From Calditrichota bacterium (GTDB lineage: Bacteria > CLD3): DNA of 64,000 bases. The notes beneath the pieces are model-generated. The model worked only from the letters and a program-made list of their open reading frames with translations. It ran no database searches and had not been told where the DNA came from. Both the position numbers and the translations under genes were made by a program. The stretch is taken from assembly GCA_008501735.1 (NCBI GenBank), contig QQUF01000043.1, positions 20,581 through 84,580 of the forward strand. The letters are read 5' to 3'. Shown piece after piece: positions 26,364 through 35,417 of the stretch (position 1 is its first letter; the number at the start of each line of letters is the position of its first letter).

Positions 26364-26572
26364 TTTACCTCGAAATTATTTAGAGAGTAACCAAAATCAT
26401 TGAGAGCTTTTTGGACTTGCTCCAAATTATTTGGAGAGATTAAAGCAATTTTATCCGAAAGTTTTGAAACAATTAGCCACTGCAAGCCACAAACCTTAAG
26501 CAAATGTTCCATAAGCTCACTTGATTCGAATTCCAAAATTGCTAAGTCTGAATGTTTTTTTATATAATTCAT
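26360..26572 (-). CDS. Small protein (70 residues) coupled to the Helicase_C_3-like gene
   Basis: No named family recognised. The pattern is alternating strand-helix-strand-helix (LAILEFESSELMEHLLKVC, LIVSKLSDKIALISPNNLEQ, VQKALNDFGYSLNNF). It resembles the last subdomain of Helicase_C_3 proteins, in which a beta strand with hydrophobic I/V is followed by a helix counting 'position, element' and ends in GY. The ATG at 26572 is 60 bases downstream of the stop of the long secreted protein (26635), so it may have its own promoter. The 4-base overlap with the next gene supports joint function. Confidence 0.55.
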   Translation of the reverse strand: MNYIKKHSDLAILEFESSELMEHLLKVCGLQWLIVSKLSDKIALISPNNLEQVQKALNDFGYSLNNFEVK

Positions 26573-26580
26573 AAAAACAA

Positions 26581-26614
26581 AAAACTCCTCACAAGAAAAC
26601 TTGCGAGGAGTTTA
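26581..26614 (-). terminator. Terminator after the 933-residue secreted protein
   Basis: AACTCCTC and CAAG at the left pair with CTTG and GAGGAGTT at the right; on the minus strand the stem is followed by TTTTTT. It lies 21 bases past the stop codon at 26635. Confidence 0.8.
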
Positions 26615-26634
26615 AAATTAAAGCCTCTTTTAAA

Positions 26635-29436
26635 TTACTTCAAAAGAACCATTTTTTTAGTTTGAACACCATTTTGAGTTGAGAATCTTGAGAAATAGAT
26701 TCCACTTGCAACTTTGTTTCCATTGTTATCAGTTGCGTCCCAAGTAACATTTTGGTTTCCAGCGTTTACTGTTCCGTTTACTAAAGTTTTAACAAGTTGC
26801 CCGTTAATGTTAAAAACTGACAATGTAACTTCTTGACGGTTAGCAACTGTAAACTCAATATTTGTAGTTGGGTTGAATGGGTTAGGGAAGTTTCCAACTA
26901 ACTCGAATTCAGCAGGAACATTTGTTCTGTCATTAACATCTACAATTTGAACGTCAACACTTGCAGGTGTAAATTGACTATCACCTTCGTCATAAACTGC
27001 AACAATTTTGTAGTGAACAGTTGCAACACCATTTGTTGGGTTTGCAAAGTTTTGCTCTGGAGCATTATCAATAAAAGAGTAAACATCTTGACCGTTTACA
27101 AAAGGAATTGATTCAGCACCAGCAACAATATTGTTGCTATTTGGTACGAAGTTAGGAAGTTCACCTGAATGAATTTTAAAAGTCTGTAAAGCATCAATAC
27201 CAAAAATAGCAGCTGGTTTTGGAGCTTTTACAGAATTTAAAGTAATTGAAGAGTTGCTAACTCTTTGAGCACTTAAAGAAGAAATATCTCCATTTGGACT
27301 CATAGTGAAAACTTCGTTATCATTTTGAGCAAAAGCAGCATTTGGAGTTGGTCCAGCAATACAATCAACTAATCTGTAGTTTGCTCTAACTTGTGGAATG
27401 TTTCCACCAATACTAGTAGTTGGATCTAAAGTGCTAATATCAGTCCAAGCACCTTGATTAATTCTAACCCAGTGATTTGTTGGTAAGAAAACAGTTCCGA
27501 TTGCAGCAGATTGGTCATCAAAACCAATTGCAAAGTGACCAGCAACAGTTGAAGTAACTCTTGCAATTGCAACAAAATAATCACCAGGGTTAACAGCAAC
27601 AGGTTGTTGTAAATCAAGAGTTTTCCAAACTCCTACATCGGCAGCAACAACATTGAATGTTTGTGATTGTCCGCCAATTACTGGAGTTGAAGAAGGAGTA
27701 TTTGAAAAAGGATTCCAAGTATAAGTTAAGAAGCTATAAGCATCTCCAACATAAGAAGTAGCTGTATTTGCAAAAAACAAAGAGATTGAATTTACATAAA
27801 TTACACTGTTAGTTGTATTTTGGAATTTATTTCCACCTTCAATTGTATTTGCACCAGCTCCGATTCCACCTTCAGAAACATTGTCGTCCCAAGAAAGTGA
27901 ATCAGTTAAAGCTACTCCAGGAGTTGTCCATTTTAATTCAGTTTGGTCAGTTGCACCTTGATTTGGCAAACAAGCTAAGAAGCCACCAACAGGTTGAGTA
28001 ATTGCAACTCCATTTCCATAAATTAATGCTTGTTTATAAGGATTTTCATCATTTGTATGAACTCTTATGACTATAAAATAAGGAATTCCAGAAGTGTTTT
28101 CAGAAGTTGGAGTAAATTCAATATCAACTACTAAATCATTTCCTGGAGAAACAGTTGCAGCAGGAGTTGCATTTGTGATGTTGAACATTGCAGGAGTAGA
28201 ACCACCAAAAGGTTCAACAGAGATACTGTCAACTTGTAAATCAGCTTGTCCGGTATTAGAAATTGTTAAATTAAGAGTTGAAGTTGTATTTGTAACTACA
28301 TCTCCGAAGTCATAAAACATATAGTCAAATTCTCCACCACCTAAAGCAGCAGGAGCTTCGAAAACATCAACTCCGTTTTCACCGTCAATTTCCATATTTG
28401 GTTGAAGGCTTGTAGAAGCACCTTCAAACGCATAAAGATTTGCACCTGTGAAAGTTGCTGGGTCAATTCCGATTGCAAAATAAGACTCAGTTATGTTTCC
28501 AGCGTTGTCAACATCTTTTCTAATACAGTTGTTGAAAAATCTTCCATCAACAGTTGAAGCCCAAGTAATTCCAGCAACTGGAGTATTTCCACCAAGGAAA
28601 GTTCCAGAGTTATCTAAAACAAAAATGTCAGTTGCATTGAGTCCTGAAGCATTTCCACCAACATCGTGAATTGTACTTGAAACTGGGTCATAACCAAATC
28701 CACCAGCAAAATCATCAGAAGTATAAGATGATTGGACTAAAACATTTCCAGTAGCATCAAATTTTACAAACTCAGAGTTTACAACTTCTTTTGCCCACCA
28801 ATCGCCATTGTCATATGCGATTCCGTTAAAAGCAACTCCATTTGCACCGCCCAAATTTGTAATGTCAGGTGTGATTGAAGAAGTCACAGTCGCTGAAGCG
28901 ATGTTATAAACGTGAACCTCTGGATTTGGAATAAATTCGATTTGGATTCCAGTTGCACTGACCGCAAAATTAAAACCTTTCATAAAAAGAAGGTTTCCAT
29001 TTCCATCAGAAGTCAAACCAGTGATACTGTCAATTCCAGCAACAGTAAAGTTTCCGTTTGGTTGAAAAAATGTTTGAGGAACTGGAGCAGCAGGGTTGTA
29101 AGTGTAACGAAAAACTGTTAAATTTCCCGCAGATGCTCTGTGGTTCGCTACATAAACCGTATCTCCAATAGCTGTAATTCCAAAAGGAGTTGCAGCAGTT
29201 GCTGGAGAAATAGCAATTGAACCAACTAAGTCACCAGGGTTGTTATCAAGGAGATTTTGGTTGATTCCACCAGCAATCTCGTTGCTAGTTTTACCTGTTG
29301 AGATTGTACCTTCTAATCGATTTAATTCGATTCTGTCGGCAAATCTCTCCATTGAAAATTGTTGCTCTGCAAAAGCAGTTCCAGCAATAGCCAAACCAGC
29401 AAAAAGAGCTACAAAGTTTTGTTTTTGAATTTTCAT
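26635..29436 (-). CDS. Secreted beta-propeller/choice-of-anchor-like protein with type IX sorting tail
   Basis: 933 residues from the ATG at 29436, preceded at the right distance by GGGAGGA. The signal peptide is MKIQKQNFVALFAGLAIAGTAFAE. Residues about 50-330 are propeller-like with repeated DxSGT and YDNGDW blocks, and about 345-480 contain a choice-of-anchor D / ASPM-SPD-2-Hydin type Ig domain (DLQVDSISVEP, VVDIEFTPTS). The C-terminal 85 residues are the FlgD-like sorting domain: NFPNPFNPTTNIEF, VFNINGQLVKTLVNG, WDATDNNGNKVASGIYF and KKMVLLK. It is expected to cross the outer membrane through type IX secretion, with the tail removed. No partner gene is adjacent. Confidence 0.88.
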   Translation of the reverse strand: MKIQKQNFVALFAGLAIAGTAFAEQQFSMERFADRIELNRLEGTISTGKTSNEIAGGINQNLLDNNPGDLVGSIAISPATAATPFGITAIGDTVYVANHRASAGNLTVFRYTYNPAAPVPQTFFQPNGNFTVAGIDSITGLTSDGNGNLLFMKGFNFAVSATGIQIEFIPNPEVHVYNIASATVTSSITPDITNLGGANGVAFNGIAYDNGDWWAKEVVNSEFVKFDATGNVLVQSSYTSDDFAGGFGYDPVSSTIHDVGGNASGLNATDIFVLDNSGTFLGGNTPVAGITWASTVDGRFFNNCIRKDVDNAGNITESYFAIGIDPATFTGANLYAFEGASTSLQPNMEIDGENGVDVFEAPAALGGGEFDYMFYDFGDVVTNTTSTLNLTISNTGQADLQVDSISVEPFGGSTPAMFNITNATPAATVSPGNDLVVDIEFTPTSENTSGIPYFIVIRVHTNDENPYKQALIYGNGVAITQPVGGFLACLPNQGATDQTELKWTTPGVALTDSLSWDDNVSEGGIGAGANTIEGGNKFQNTTNSVIYVNSISLFFANTATSYVGDAYSFLTYTWNPFSNTPSSTPVIGGQSQTFNVVAADVGVWKTLDLQQPVAVNPGDYFVAIARVTSTVAGHFAIGFDDQSAAIGTVFLPTNHWVRINQGAWTDISTLDPTTSIGGNIPQVRANYRLVDCIAGPTPNAAFAQNDNEVFTMSPNGDISSLSAQRVSNSSITLNSVKAPKPAAIFGIDALQTFKIHSGELPNFVPNSNNIVAGAESIPFVNGQDVYSFIDNAPEQNFANPTNGVATVHYKIVAVYDEGDSQFTPASVDVQIVDVNDRTNVPAEFELVGNFPNPFNPTTNIEFTVANRQEVTLSVFNINGQLVKTLVNGTVNAGNQNVTWDATDNNGNKVASGIYFSRFSTQNGVQTKKMVLLK

Positions 29437-29659
29437 ACTTGAAAATCCTCCCAAATTAAGTTAAAGGTTAGTAAGTTTTGACTCTTCGTAAAAATTCATC
29501 AAAAAACTTATCTTTTTAAAATTCATAAATTTAATTATTTATTCCATAAAATAGAATTCGTAAACAACGAAAATAAGTAATAAATGATTCATTTAAAAGT
29601 TATTTTTATGACTTAAAAATAGGTAGATAATTTTGGAGTTTCGAGCATTTAAAACTTAA

Positions 29660-29770
29660 TTACTTGAGTAGCAACATTTTACGATTTAATGAAAGATTGC
29701 CAACATTAAGTTTGTAAAAATAAATTCCACTTGAAACAGAGTTTCCAAAATTATCAATTCCATTTCAATT
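29660..29770 (-). pseudogene. Relic of a type IX sorting tail (C-terminal fragment only)
   Basis: Minus-strand translation from 29764 gives NGIDNFGNSVSSGIYFYKLN followed by VGNLSLNRKMLLLK and a stop at 29660. This is the end of a FlgD-like sorting domain, in good frame. The codon before NGID is TGA where sorting tails have TGG (Trp), and nothing similar is seen further upstream (29771-29957). Only about 36 codons remain of what must have been another secreted protein. The gene it belonged to is gone. Confidence 0.7.
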
Positions 29771-29848
29771 AAAAAATATATTTTATTATCTAAATCTTAA
29801 ATTCAATCATTTGGGAAATTCTAATTCCAAAGCAATTCTTCTTCCTAT

Positions 29849-29877
29849 CCGATAAGTTAGAAAGCCAAACTTATCGG
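29849..29877. repeat. Inverted repeat upstream of the Spy/CpxP-like gene
   Basis: CCGATAAGTT (29849-29858) is perfectly matched in inverse by AACTTATCGG (29868-29877), nine bases apart. No T-run follows. It is either an operator or the remnant of the terminator of the lost secreted protein gene. Apart from the tail relic, the 520 bases between 29437 and 29957 hold nothing else recognisable. Confidence 0.5.
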
Positions 29878-29957
29878 TTCTTTAGGCAAAAAATATTTTC
29901 CTCCTTAAAATCCAAACAATTCACAAAACTTCAATCAAAATTTTAAGGAGTAACAAA

Positions 29958-30404
29958 ATGTTTACTCAATCATTTCTCGGAATTTCACTCATTGCACTAA
30001 TCGGACTCGTCTTTTCAGGTTGTTCTGATAGAAAAGGGAAGTTCTTCACACAATCCACAAAAGGCGACTTTGCTGTCAAACTCATTTCGTACGAGCTTGG
30101 TTTAAATGAAGAACAAAAGTCAGAACTTGACAAAATCGTTGATGAACTTTTGGCAATGGAATTCGAACACGAAAATTCCCACAAGAAAGTTAAAACTCAA
30201 ATTATTGCCCAACTTGAAAAAGAGAACCCAAACGAGGCAGACTTAAACTTTCTCTTCGAAACTCAAGAAAAAGAATTTTCTGCAATGCGTAAATCTGTAA
30301 TTTCCAAATTTGTAAGTTTTCATAAAATTTTGAATTCAGAGCAGAAATTGAAATTCAATGAACTTTTTCAAAAATATGGAAATGACAATTCGTACCATCA
30401 CTAA
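29958..30404 (+). CDS. Spy/CpxP-like periplasmic lipoprotein
   Basis: 148 residues from an ATG with AAGGAG upstream. A lipoprotein signal ends in the lipobox LVFSGC (Cys22 by count), so it is membrane-anchored on the periplasmic side. The rest is a four-helix pattern rich in Glu and Lys with LGLNEEQKSELDKIV and ILNSEQKLKFNELFQKYG, the LTxEQ-type turns of the Spy/CpxP/zinc-resistance family. It ends in His-rich NSYHH, a possible metal-binding tail. Family members are small chaperones or metal-stress proteins in the envelope. The next operon encodes an RND pump, which is consistent with an envelope or metal-stress theme. Confidence 0.75.
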   Translation: MFTQSFLGISLIALIGLVFSGCSDRKGKFFTQSTKGDFAVKLISYELGLNEEQKSELDKIVDELLAMEFEHENSHKKVKTQIIAQLEKENPNEADLNFLFETQEKEFSAMRKSVISKFVSFHKILNSEQKLKFNELFQKYGNDNSYHH

Positions 30405-30406
30405 AC

Positions 30407-30448
30407 AAAATTCGTAATGAACAAAGACTTTTGTTCATTACGAATTTT
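30407..30448 (+). terminator. Strong hairpin terminator after the Spy/CpxP-like gene
   Basis: A perfect 19-bp inverted repeat (30407-30425 with 30430-30448) with a 4-base loop GACT starts three bases after the stop codon. The 3' arm ends in TTTT. It can act in both directions. Confidence 0.85.
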
Positions 30449-30529
30449 AATATTTGTAGAAACAACTATTGTTTTTTAAATAATTTACTTTCTAATTAAA
30501 ATAAATGCTTTAAATTCGACTAAATTTTG

Positions 30530-30546
30530 CTAACCAAAGTGGTAAG
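30530..30546 (+). promoter_or_regulatory. Candidate MarR operator
   Basis: CTAACCAAAGTGGTAAG is a 17-base dyad with one mismatched pair (perfect core ACCA-AAG-TGGT). It lies 25 bases before the marR ATG and next to a TAAATTTTG box. Size, symmetry and place fit an autoregulatory MarR site. Confidence 0.5.
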
Positions 30547-30571
30547 TCAATTTTAAAATTTGGAGAACAAA

Positions 30572-31066
30572 ATGCAAGTTCCTCTTGGAAGGCGGTTTGC
30601 AATACTTTTTAGAAAAGTCAAAAACGCGATTTCTGAAAAATTACCAGAAGCTGTTGGTAGAGATTTTCCTATACTTGGAGTCTTGGCATTGTTAGATAAA
30701 CCTTTGCAGCAAAATGAATTAGCTGAAAATTGTTTTTGCGATACACCAACTCTTGTTAAAGTTTTAGATAAATTTGAGAAATTAGAATTCTTAAAAAGAA
30801 AAAAAAGTGAAACTGATAGACGAGTAAATCTTGTTCACATTACTGAAAAGGGCAAAAAATTAATGCCTGAAATATTTTGTGGTGTCTCAGAAGTTGAACA
30901 AATGATTTTTAATGATTTTACAAAAGATGAGAAAGAAACATTTTTGAATTTACTTACAAAAATTGAAGTCAATCTGAAAGACTTCGAGCCAAAAACTGAT
31001 AAATATATTGAAGAAAAAATGGAAAAATTAAAACAACTAAACTTAAAGGCTACTAAAAGATGCTGA
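30572..31066 (+). CDS. MarR-family transcriptional regulator
   Basis: 164 residues from the ATG at 30572, with GGAG seven bases upstream; the TTG at 30560 overlaps the ribosome binding site and is unlikely. The winged helix-turn-helix is seen as LALLDKPLQQNELAENCF, then TLVKVLDKFEKLEFLKRKK, and the wing SETDRRVNLVHITEKG with the DRR motif. It overlaps the next gene by 7 bases. As first gene of the efflux operon it most likely represses that operon and is released by a pump substrate. It has a cysteine pair (CFC at about residue 50) in the recognition region, so redox sensing is possible. Confidence 0.9.
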   Translation: MQVPLGRRFAILFRKVKNAISEKLPEAVGRDFPILGVLALLDKPLQQNELAENCFCDTPTLVKVLDKFEKLEFLKRKKSETDRRVNLVHITEKGKKLMPEIFCGVSEVEQMIFNDFTKDEKETFLNLLTKIEVNLKDFEPKTDKYIEEKMEKLKQLNLKATKRC

Positions 31067-32205
31067 AACAAATTTGGGATAGAAAAACAATTGTTTACGG
31101 AATTCTAATTATTGTTTTTTCAATTGTAGGAATGAATTTTCTTGCAAATATGAAAAAAACTCCTCCTAGAAAAGCATTTGAAATTCCACCAAAACTTGTC
31201 GAAACTGTGAAAGTGAATTTGTCAAATAATTTTCCAAAAGTTGAGGCTTTTGGTAGAGCAACTTCAACTGAACCTGTAATGCTAATTGCAGAAGTTGGTG
31301 GAAAAATTGAAAAAGGAAAAGTTGACTTAAAAGAAGGTGCAAGGTTCAAAAAAGGTGATTTGATTTTTAAGGTTGATGAAAGACAAACAAAATATGATTT
31401 GCTTAGCAAAAGAAATGACTTGTTGAATTCTATTTCACAAATGCTTCCTGAGTTGCAACTTGACTTGCCTAAATCTTACAGTAATTGGCAAAAGTATTTT
31501 GATAATTTTGATTTAAATGCTGAAACTTCTGAATTACCTAAAACTCAAAACCCAAAAGAAACAATCTTTTTAGTTCGATACGGAGTTTTGAAAAATTTTT
31601 ACGCAGTTAAAAAATTAGAAATTTTATTTGAAAAACATTTTTTCAAAGCAGAGTTCGATGGTGAAATTTCTGAAGTTTTTACGAATACTTTTTCAACTGC
31701 AAGAGTTGGCTCTCAAATTGCAAAGATAATCCGTTCGGATAAATTTGAATTGGAAGTTCCTTTGAGCACTGAAGAAATTATTTGGGTTGAGAGAAATCAA
31801 GAAGTGGAAATTTTCGATTCGCGAGGTTCAGTTTTTTTGACAAGCGGTAAAATTAAAAGAGTTTCTAAAAAAGTGAATTTGAATGAGCAAACAATTAATG
31901 TTTTTCTTGAAGTTAGAAATCCGAATGAACTAAATATTTTTCAAGGCGATTTTTTGCTTGCGAAGTTCAAGGGAAAGCCAATTGAAAACTCGTTTGAAAT
32001 TCCAAGAAAAGCAATTTACAATGATAAATTTGTTTATCTCGTAAATGAAAATAAACTTCAAAAACGTGAAGTCGAAATTGCCAAGTTTAATAAAGGAACT
32101 GCAATAATTTCAAATGGGCTTGAGGGAAATGAAATTTTATTGACGGAAGCTTTACAAAATGCATACGAAAATTTTCCTGTGAGATTGGCAAAGGGTTCTG
32201 AATAA
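31060..32205 (+). CDS. RND efflux periplasmic adaptor (membrane fusion protein)
   Basis: 381 residues from an ATG overlapping marR by 7 bases. An N-terminal membrane anchor (TIVYGILIIVFSIVGMNFLA) is followed by the biotinyl-lipoyl half (VGGKIEKGKVDLKEGARFKKGDLIFKVD), a helical hairpin and a beta barrel with IPRKAIYNDKFVYLVNE. This is the HlyD/AcrA family layout, with a shortened helical hairpin. The protein bridges the inner-membrane pump and the outer-membrane channel. The stop codon shares a base with the pump start. Confidence 0.9.
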   Translation: MLKQIWDRKTIVYGILIIVFSIVGMNFLANMKKTPPRKAFEIPPKLVETVKVNLSNNFPKVEAFGRATSTEPVMLIAEVGGKIEKGKVDLKEGARFKKGDLIFKVDERQTKYDLLSKRNDLLNSISQMLPELQLDLPKSYSNWQKYFDNFDLNAETSELPKTQNPKETIFLVRYGVLKNFYAVKKLEILFEKHFFKAEFDGEISEVFTNTFSTARVGSQIAKIIRSDKFELEVPLSTEEIIWVERNQEVEIFDSRGSVFLTSGKIKRVSKKVNLNEQTINVFLEVRNPNELNIFQGDFLLAKFKGKPIENSFEIPRKAIYNDKFVYLVNENKLQKREVEIAKFNKGTAIISNGLEGNEILLTEALQNAYENFPVRLAKGSE

Positions 32206-35200
32206 TGATTAGAAAAATAACTGCTTTCCTTGTAAAGTATCCAATCTTAGTAAATATGATTATGATTTCGATTTTTGTATTCGGAACTCTTGGGTTTATG
32301 AATATGAAAAGTTCATCATTTCCTGAACTTCCTGCGGACAAGATTTTTGTTAATGTAACTTTCCCTGGAGCTTCACCAACAGAAGTTGAAGAAGGCGTAA
32401 TTTTAAAAATCGAAGACAATCTTGAAGGAATCGAAGGAATCGACAGAATTACTTCTTCTTCGAGTGAGAATTATGGTTCAATTACAATCGAATGCTTAAA
32501 AGATTATGACATTGATGACATTTTATCCGATGTAAAGAATGCTGTTGACCGAATTTCTTCTTTCCCAGAAGATGCAGAAGAACCAAGAATTTACAAACAA
32601 CCAGAAACTTCTCGTGTTATGACGATTATGCTTTTCGGTGATGTGAACTTACAGGCTTTAAAAAATCAAGCAGAAAGTATGCGAGATGAATTTTTAGCTT
32701 TTGATGAAATCTCACAAGTCGAAATAGGGGGAATTCCTTCACCAGAAATTTCAATCGAAGTTAGTGATGAGTCTCTTAGAAAATACAATTTGACATTTGA
32801 TGAAATCGCAAATCGAGTAAGACTTGCAAATCAAAACCTTACAGGTGGAAAAATCAAAACCACTGAAGAAGAATTACTCATCCGTTCAAACAACAGAAAA
32901 TACGACGCTGACTCTTATAAAAAAATTGTAATTAGAGCAGAAAAAAATGGAGGAGTTGTTTTACTCGAAGAAGTTGCAACAGTTCTTGACGGTTTTGAAG
33001 AAATTCCAGACAAAGTATTCTTCAATGGGAAACAAGCTGTAAGCATCACGATTCAAAAAACTCGAAAAGAGAATGTTTTAACGATTAACGATTTTATTAA
33101 AGATTATTGTCAATCATTTAACGAAGCTGACGGAGCTTTTGAAGTTTCGATAATTGATGACTCAACAATTAATCTGACACAAAGGATTGACATATTAATT
33201 GAAAATGGGATTGTAGGGTTAATTCTGATTTTAATAGTTTTGACGATTTTTATTAATCTTAGACTTTCATTTTGGGTTGCTCTCGGGATTCCAATTTCTT
33301 TTGCAGGAATGTTCATTGTTATAAGTTTAGCAGGAATGACAATCAATTTAATTTCTTTGTTTGGAATGATAATTGTTGTTGGAATTCTGGTTGATGACGC
33401 AATTGTAATCGGTGAAAATATTTACAAATACATTGAGCTTGGTGAAGACCCTGTAGAAGCTGCTATCAAAGGAACTACAGAAATGTTTCCTGCGATTTTT
33501 ACTTCGATTTTGACTACAATTATTGCATTTACACCTCTTTTCTTTTTAGAAGCAACAATTGGAAAATTTATTTGGAATATTGCCGCGGCTGTAATTGCGG
33601 CTTTGATTTTTTCTTTGATTGAATCAATCTTGATTTTGCCTTCTCATATTGCTCATATGAAACACACAAAAAAGGTTAAGATAAATCCAATTCGTGCCAA
33701 AATTGAAAAAGCGATTGAGTTTTTTACTATGCAATTGTACGCACCGACTCTTAGATTTTTTATGAAAAATAAGTGGTTCGGTTTTTGTATTCCTGTAGCT
33801 GGGTTCTTTCTAACAATTGGATTAATGCGTGGAGGGTTGATAGGTTTTTCATTTTTTCCAAACATTGACGGAGATGTGATTCCAGTAAGAATCACTTTGG
33901 CAAGTGGAGAACGAGAAAGTAAAACTCTAGAAATTCTTAACCGAATCGAAACAGCTGTTTGGGAATTGAACAACGAAATTAAAGAAGAAAGAGCTGACGG
34001 ATTAGACGTTGTCCTAAGTATTAAAAAGGAAATTGGGACAACAGGAACTGCAGGAAGAGGACCTGGAAGAAGTTCTTCAAGTAATAGTACTTCGGGAAAT
34101 TTGGGTTATTTACAAATTCAGCTTTTGGACAACGAAGCGAGAAATATGAGCAGCTTTCTTGTCGCCAATCGAATTAAAGAAAGAGTTGGCGAGATTCCAG
34201 AAGCGATTGAATCAACTTTTGGGCAAGAGGCAATCTTTGGAAAACCTGTTTCGATTAGTATTCTTGGAAATGACTACGATGAACTCGAAAAAACCAAAGA
34301 GCTTTTTAGAGAAGAACTTTCACAGTTTGCTTCATTAAAGAATATTTCAGACAACAGTAAACCTGGAGCAAAAGAAATAAAAGTTGAGTTGAAACCACTT
34401 GCATACAATTTAGGATTGACGAGTGGAGCGGTCGCAAGACAAATTCGACAAGGTTTTTTAGGGCAAGAAATACAACGAATTCAGCGTGGTAGAGACGAGT
34501 TAAAAATCTGGGTTAGATTTGAAGAAAGAGACAGAAAGAAAATCGAAACTTTAGAAAATATGCGAATCCGAACACCTCAAGGTAGTGAAGTTCCATTTTC
34601 AGAAATTGCGACTTATACTCTTGAAAGAGGAATTGTTTCGATTGGGCACATTGATAAAATGCGAGAAATTAAAGTTGAAGCGGAACTTGTAAATCCGAAT
34701 GAAGAAATTCCACCAATCTTAGCAAGTATCGAAGAAACTGTATTTCCTAAAATATTATCCCAAACTCAAGGAATCAAAGTAAGATTTGAAGGACAATCTC
34801 GTGAACAAGCGAAGATTCAAAAATCGGCACAGAAGGCATTCCCATTAGCTTTAATCACGATAGTTTTAATAATTATCACTGTCTTTCGTTCTTCTTTACA
34901 AGCTGGAATTATTTTTGTGATGATTCCACTTGGAATTATCGGAGCAATTTTAGGACACGGAATTCATAATGTTCCTGTGAATATTTTATCATTTTTTGGA
35001 ATCATTGCTTTAACTGGAATTGTGATTAATGATGCGATTGTTTTTGTTGACGTAATTAATAGGAATTTGAGGAATGGAATGTCACTTTTTGATTCTGTTT
35101 TTGATGGAGGAATTTCACGATTAAGACCAATACTTTTAACAACATTAACTACAGTTTCTGGGTTAGCACCTTTGATTTTGGAAAAATCTCTTCAAGCACA

Positions 35201-35417
35201 ATTTTTAATTCCGATGGCTATCTCAATTGCTTACGGACTTTTAATTGGAACAATTCTGATTCTAATTGAAATTCCTGTTCTGTTCTTAATTATTAACCGA
35301 ATTCGACAAGTTTGGTTTTGGGTTCTGAATGGCGAATGGCCAAAACCTGAATTTGTAGAACCTGCTGTAAAAGAAATCGCTTTTGAAAAAGCTCACAAAG
35401 GAGGAACAAATGCTTAG
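32205..35417 (+). CDS. RND-family efflux permease (AcrB/MexB-like)
   Basis: 1070 residues. Twelve membrane helices appear in two sets: helix 1 near 10-28, then 2-6 around 325-475; helix 7 near 525 and 8-12 around 875-1030. Two large periplasmic loops lie between. The proton relay appears in helix 4 as GMIIVVGILVDDAIVIGENI with adjacent aspartates. The repeated second half has GIIALTGIVINDAIVFVDVI. A Gly/Ser-rich loop (GTAGRGPGRSSSSN) lies in the second porter region. The sequence style matches Bacteroidota pumps for hydrophobic drugs or metals, with no clear heavy-metal Met triad, so drug/solute export is favoured. It ends eight bases inside the start of the TolC gene. Confidence 0.93.
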   Translation: MIRKITAFLVKYPILVNMIMISIFVFGTLGFMNMKSSSFPELPADKIFVNVTFPGASPTEVEEGVILKIEDNLEGIEGIDRITSSSSENYGSITIECLKDYDIDDILSDVKNAVDRISSFPEDAEEPRIYKQPETSRVMTIMLFGDVNLQALKNQAESMRDEFLAFDEISQVEIGGIPSPEISIEVSDESLRKYNLTFDEIANRVRLANQNLTGGKIKTTEEELLIRSNNRKYDADSYKKIVIRAEKNGGVVLLEEVATVLDGFEEIPDKVFFNGKQAVSITIQKTRKENVLTINDFIKDYCQSFNEADGAFEVSIIDDSTINLTQRIDILIENGIVGLILILIVLTIFINLRLSFWVALGIPISFAGMFIVISLAGMTINLISLFGMIIVVGILVDDAIVIGENIYKYIELGEDPVEAAIKGTTEMFPAIFTSILTTIIAFTPLFFLEATIGKFIWNIAAAVIAALIFSLIESILILPSHIAHMKHTKKVKINPIRAKIEKAIEFFTMQLYAPTLRFFMKNKWFGFCIPVAGFFLTIGLMRGGLIGFSFFPNIDGDVIPVRITLASGERESKTLEILNRIETAVWELNNEIKEERADGLDVVLSIKKEIGTTGTAGRGPGRSSSSNSTSGNLGYLQIQLLDNEARNMSSFLVANRIKERVGEIPEAIESTFGQEAIFGKPVSISILGNDYDELEKTKELFREELSQFASLKNISDNSKPGAKEIKVELKPLAYNLGLTSGAVARQIRQGFLGQEIQRIQRGRDELKIWVRFEERDRKKIETLENMRIRTPQGSEVPFSEIATYTLERGIVSIGHIDKMREIKVEAELVNPNEEIPPILASIEETVFPKILSQTQGIKVRFEGQSREQAKIQKSAQKAFPLALITIVLIIITVFRSSLQAGIIFVMIPLGIIGAILGHGIHNVPVNILSFFGIIALTGIVINDAIVFVDVINRNLRNGMSLFDSVFDGGISRLRPILLTTLTTVSGLAPLILEKSLQAQFLIPMAISIAYGLLIGTILILIEIPVLFLIINRIRQVWFWVLNGEWPKPEFVEPAVKEIAFEKAHKGGTNA

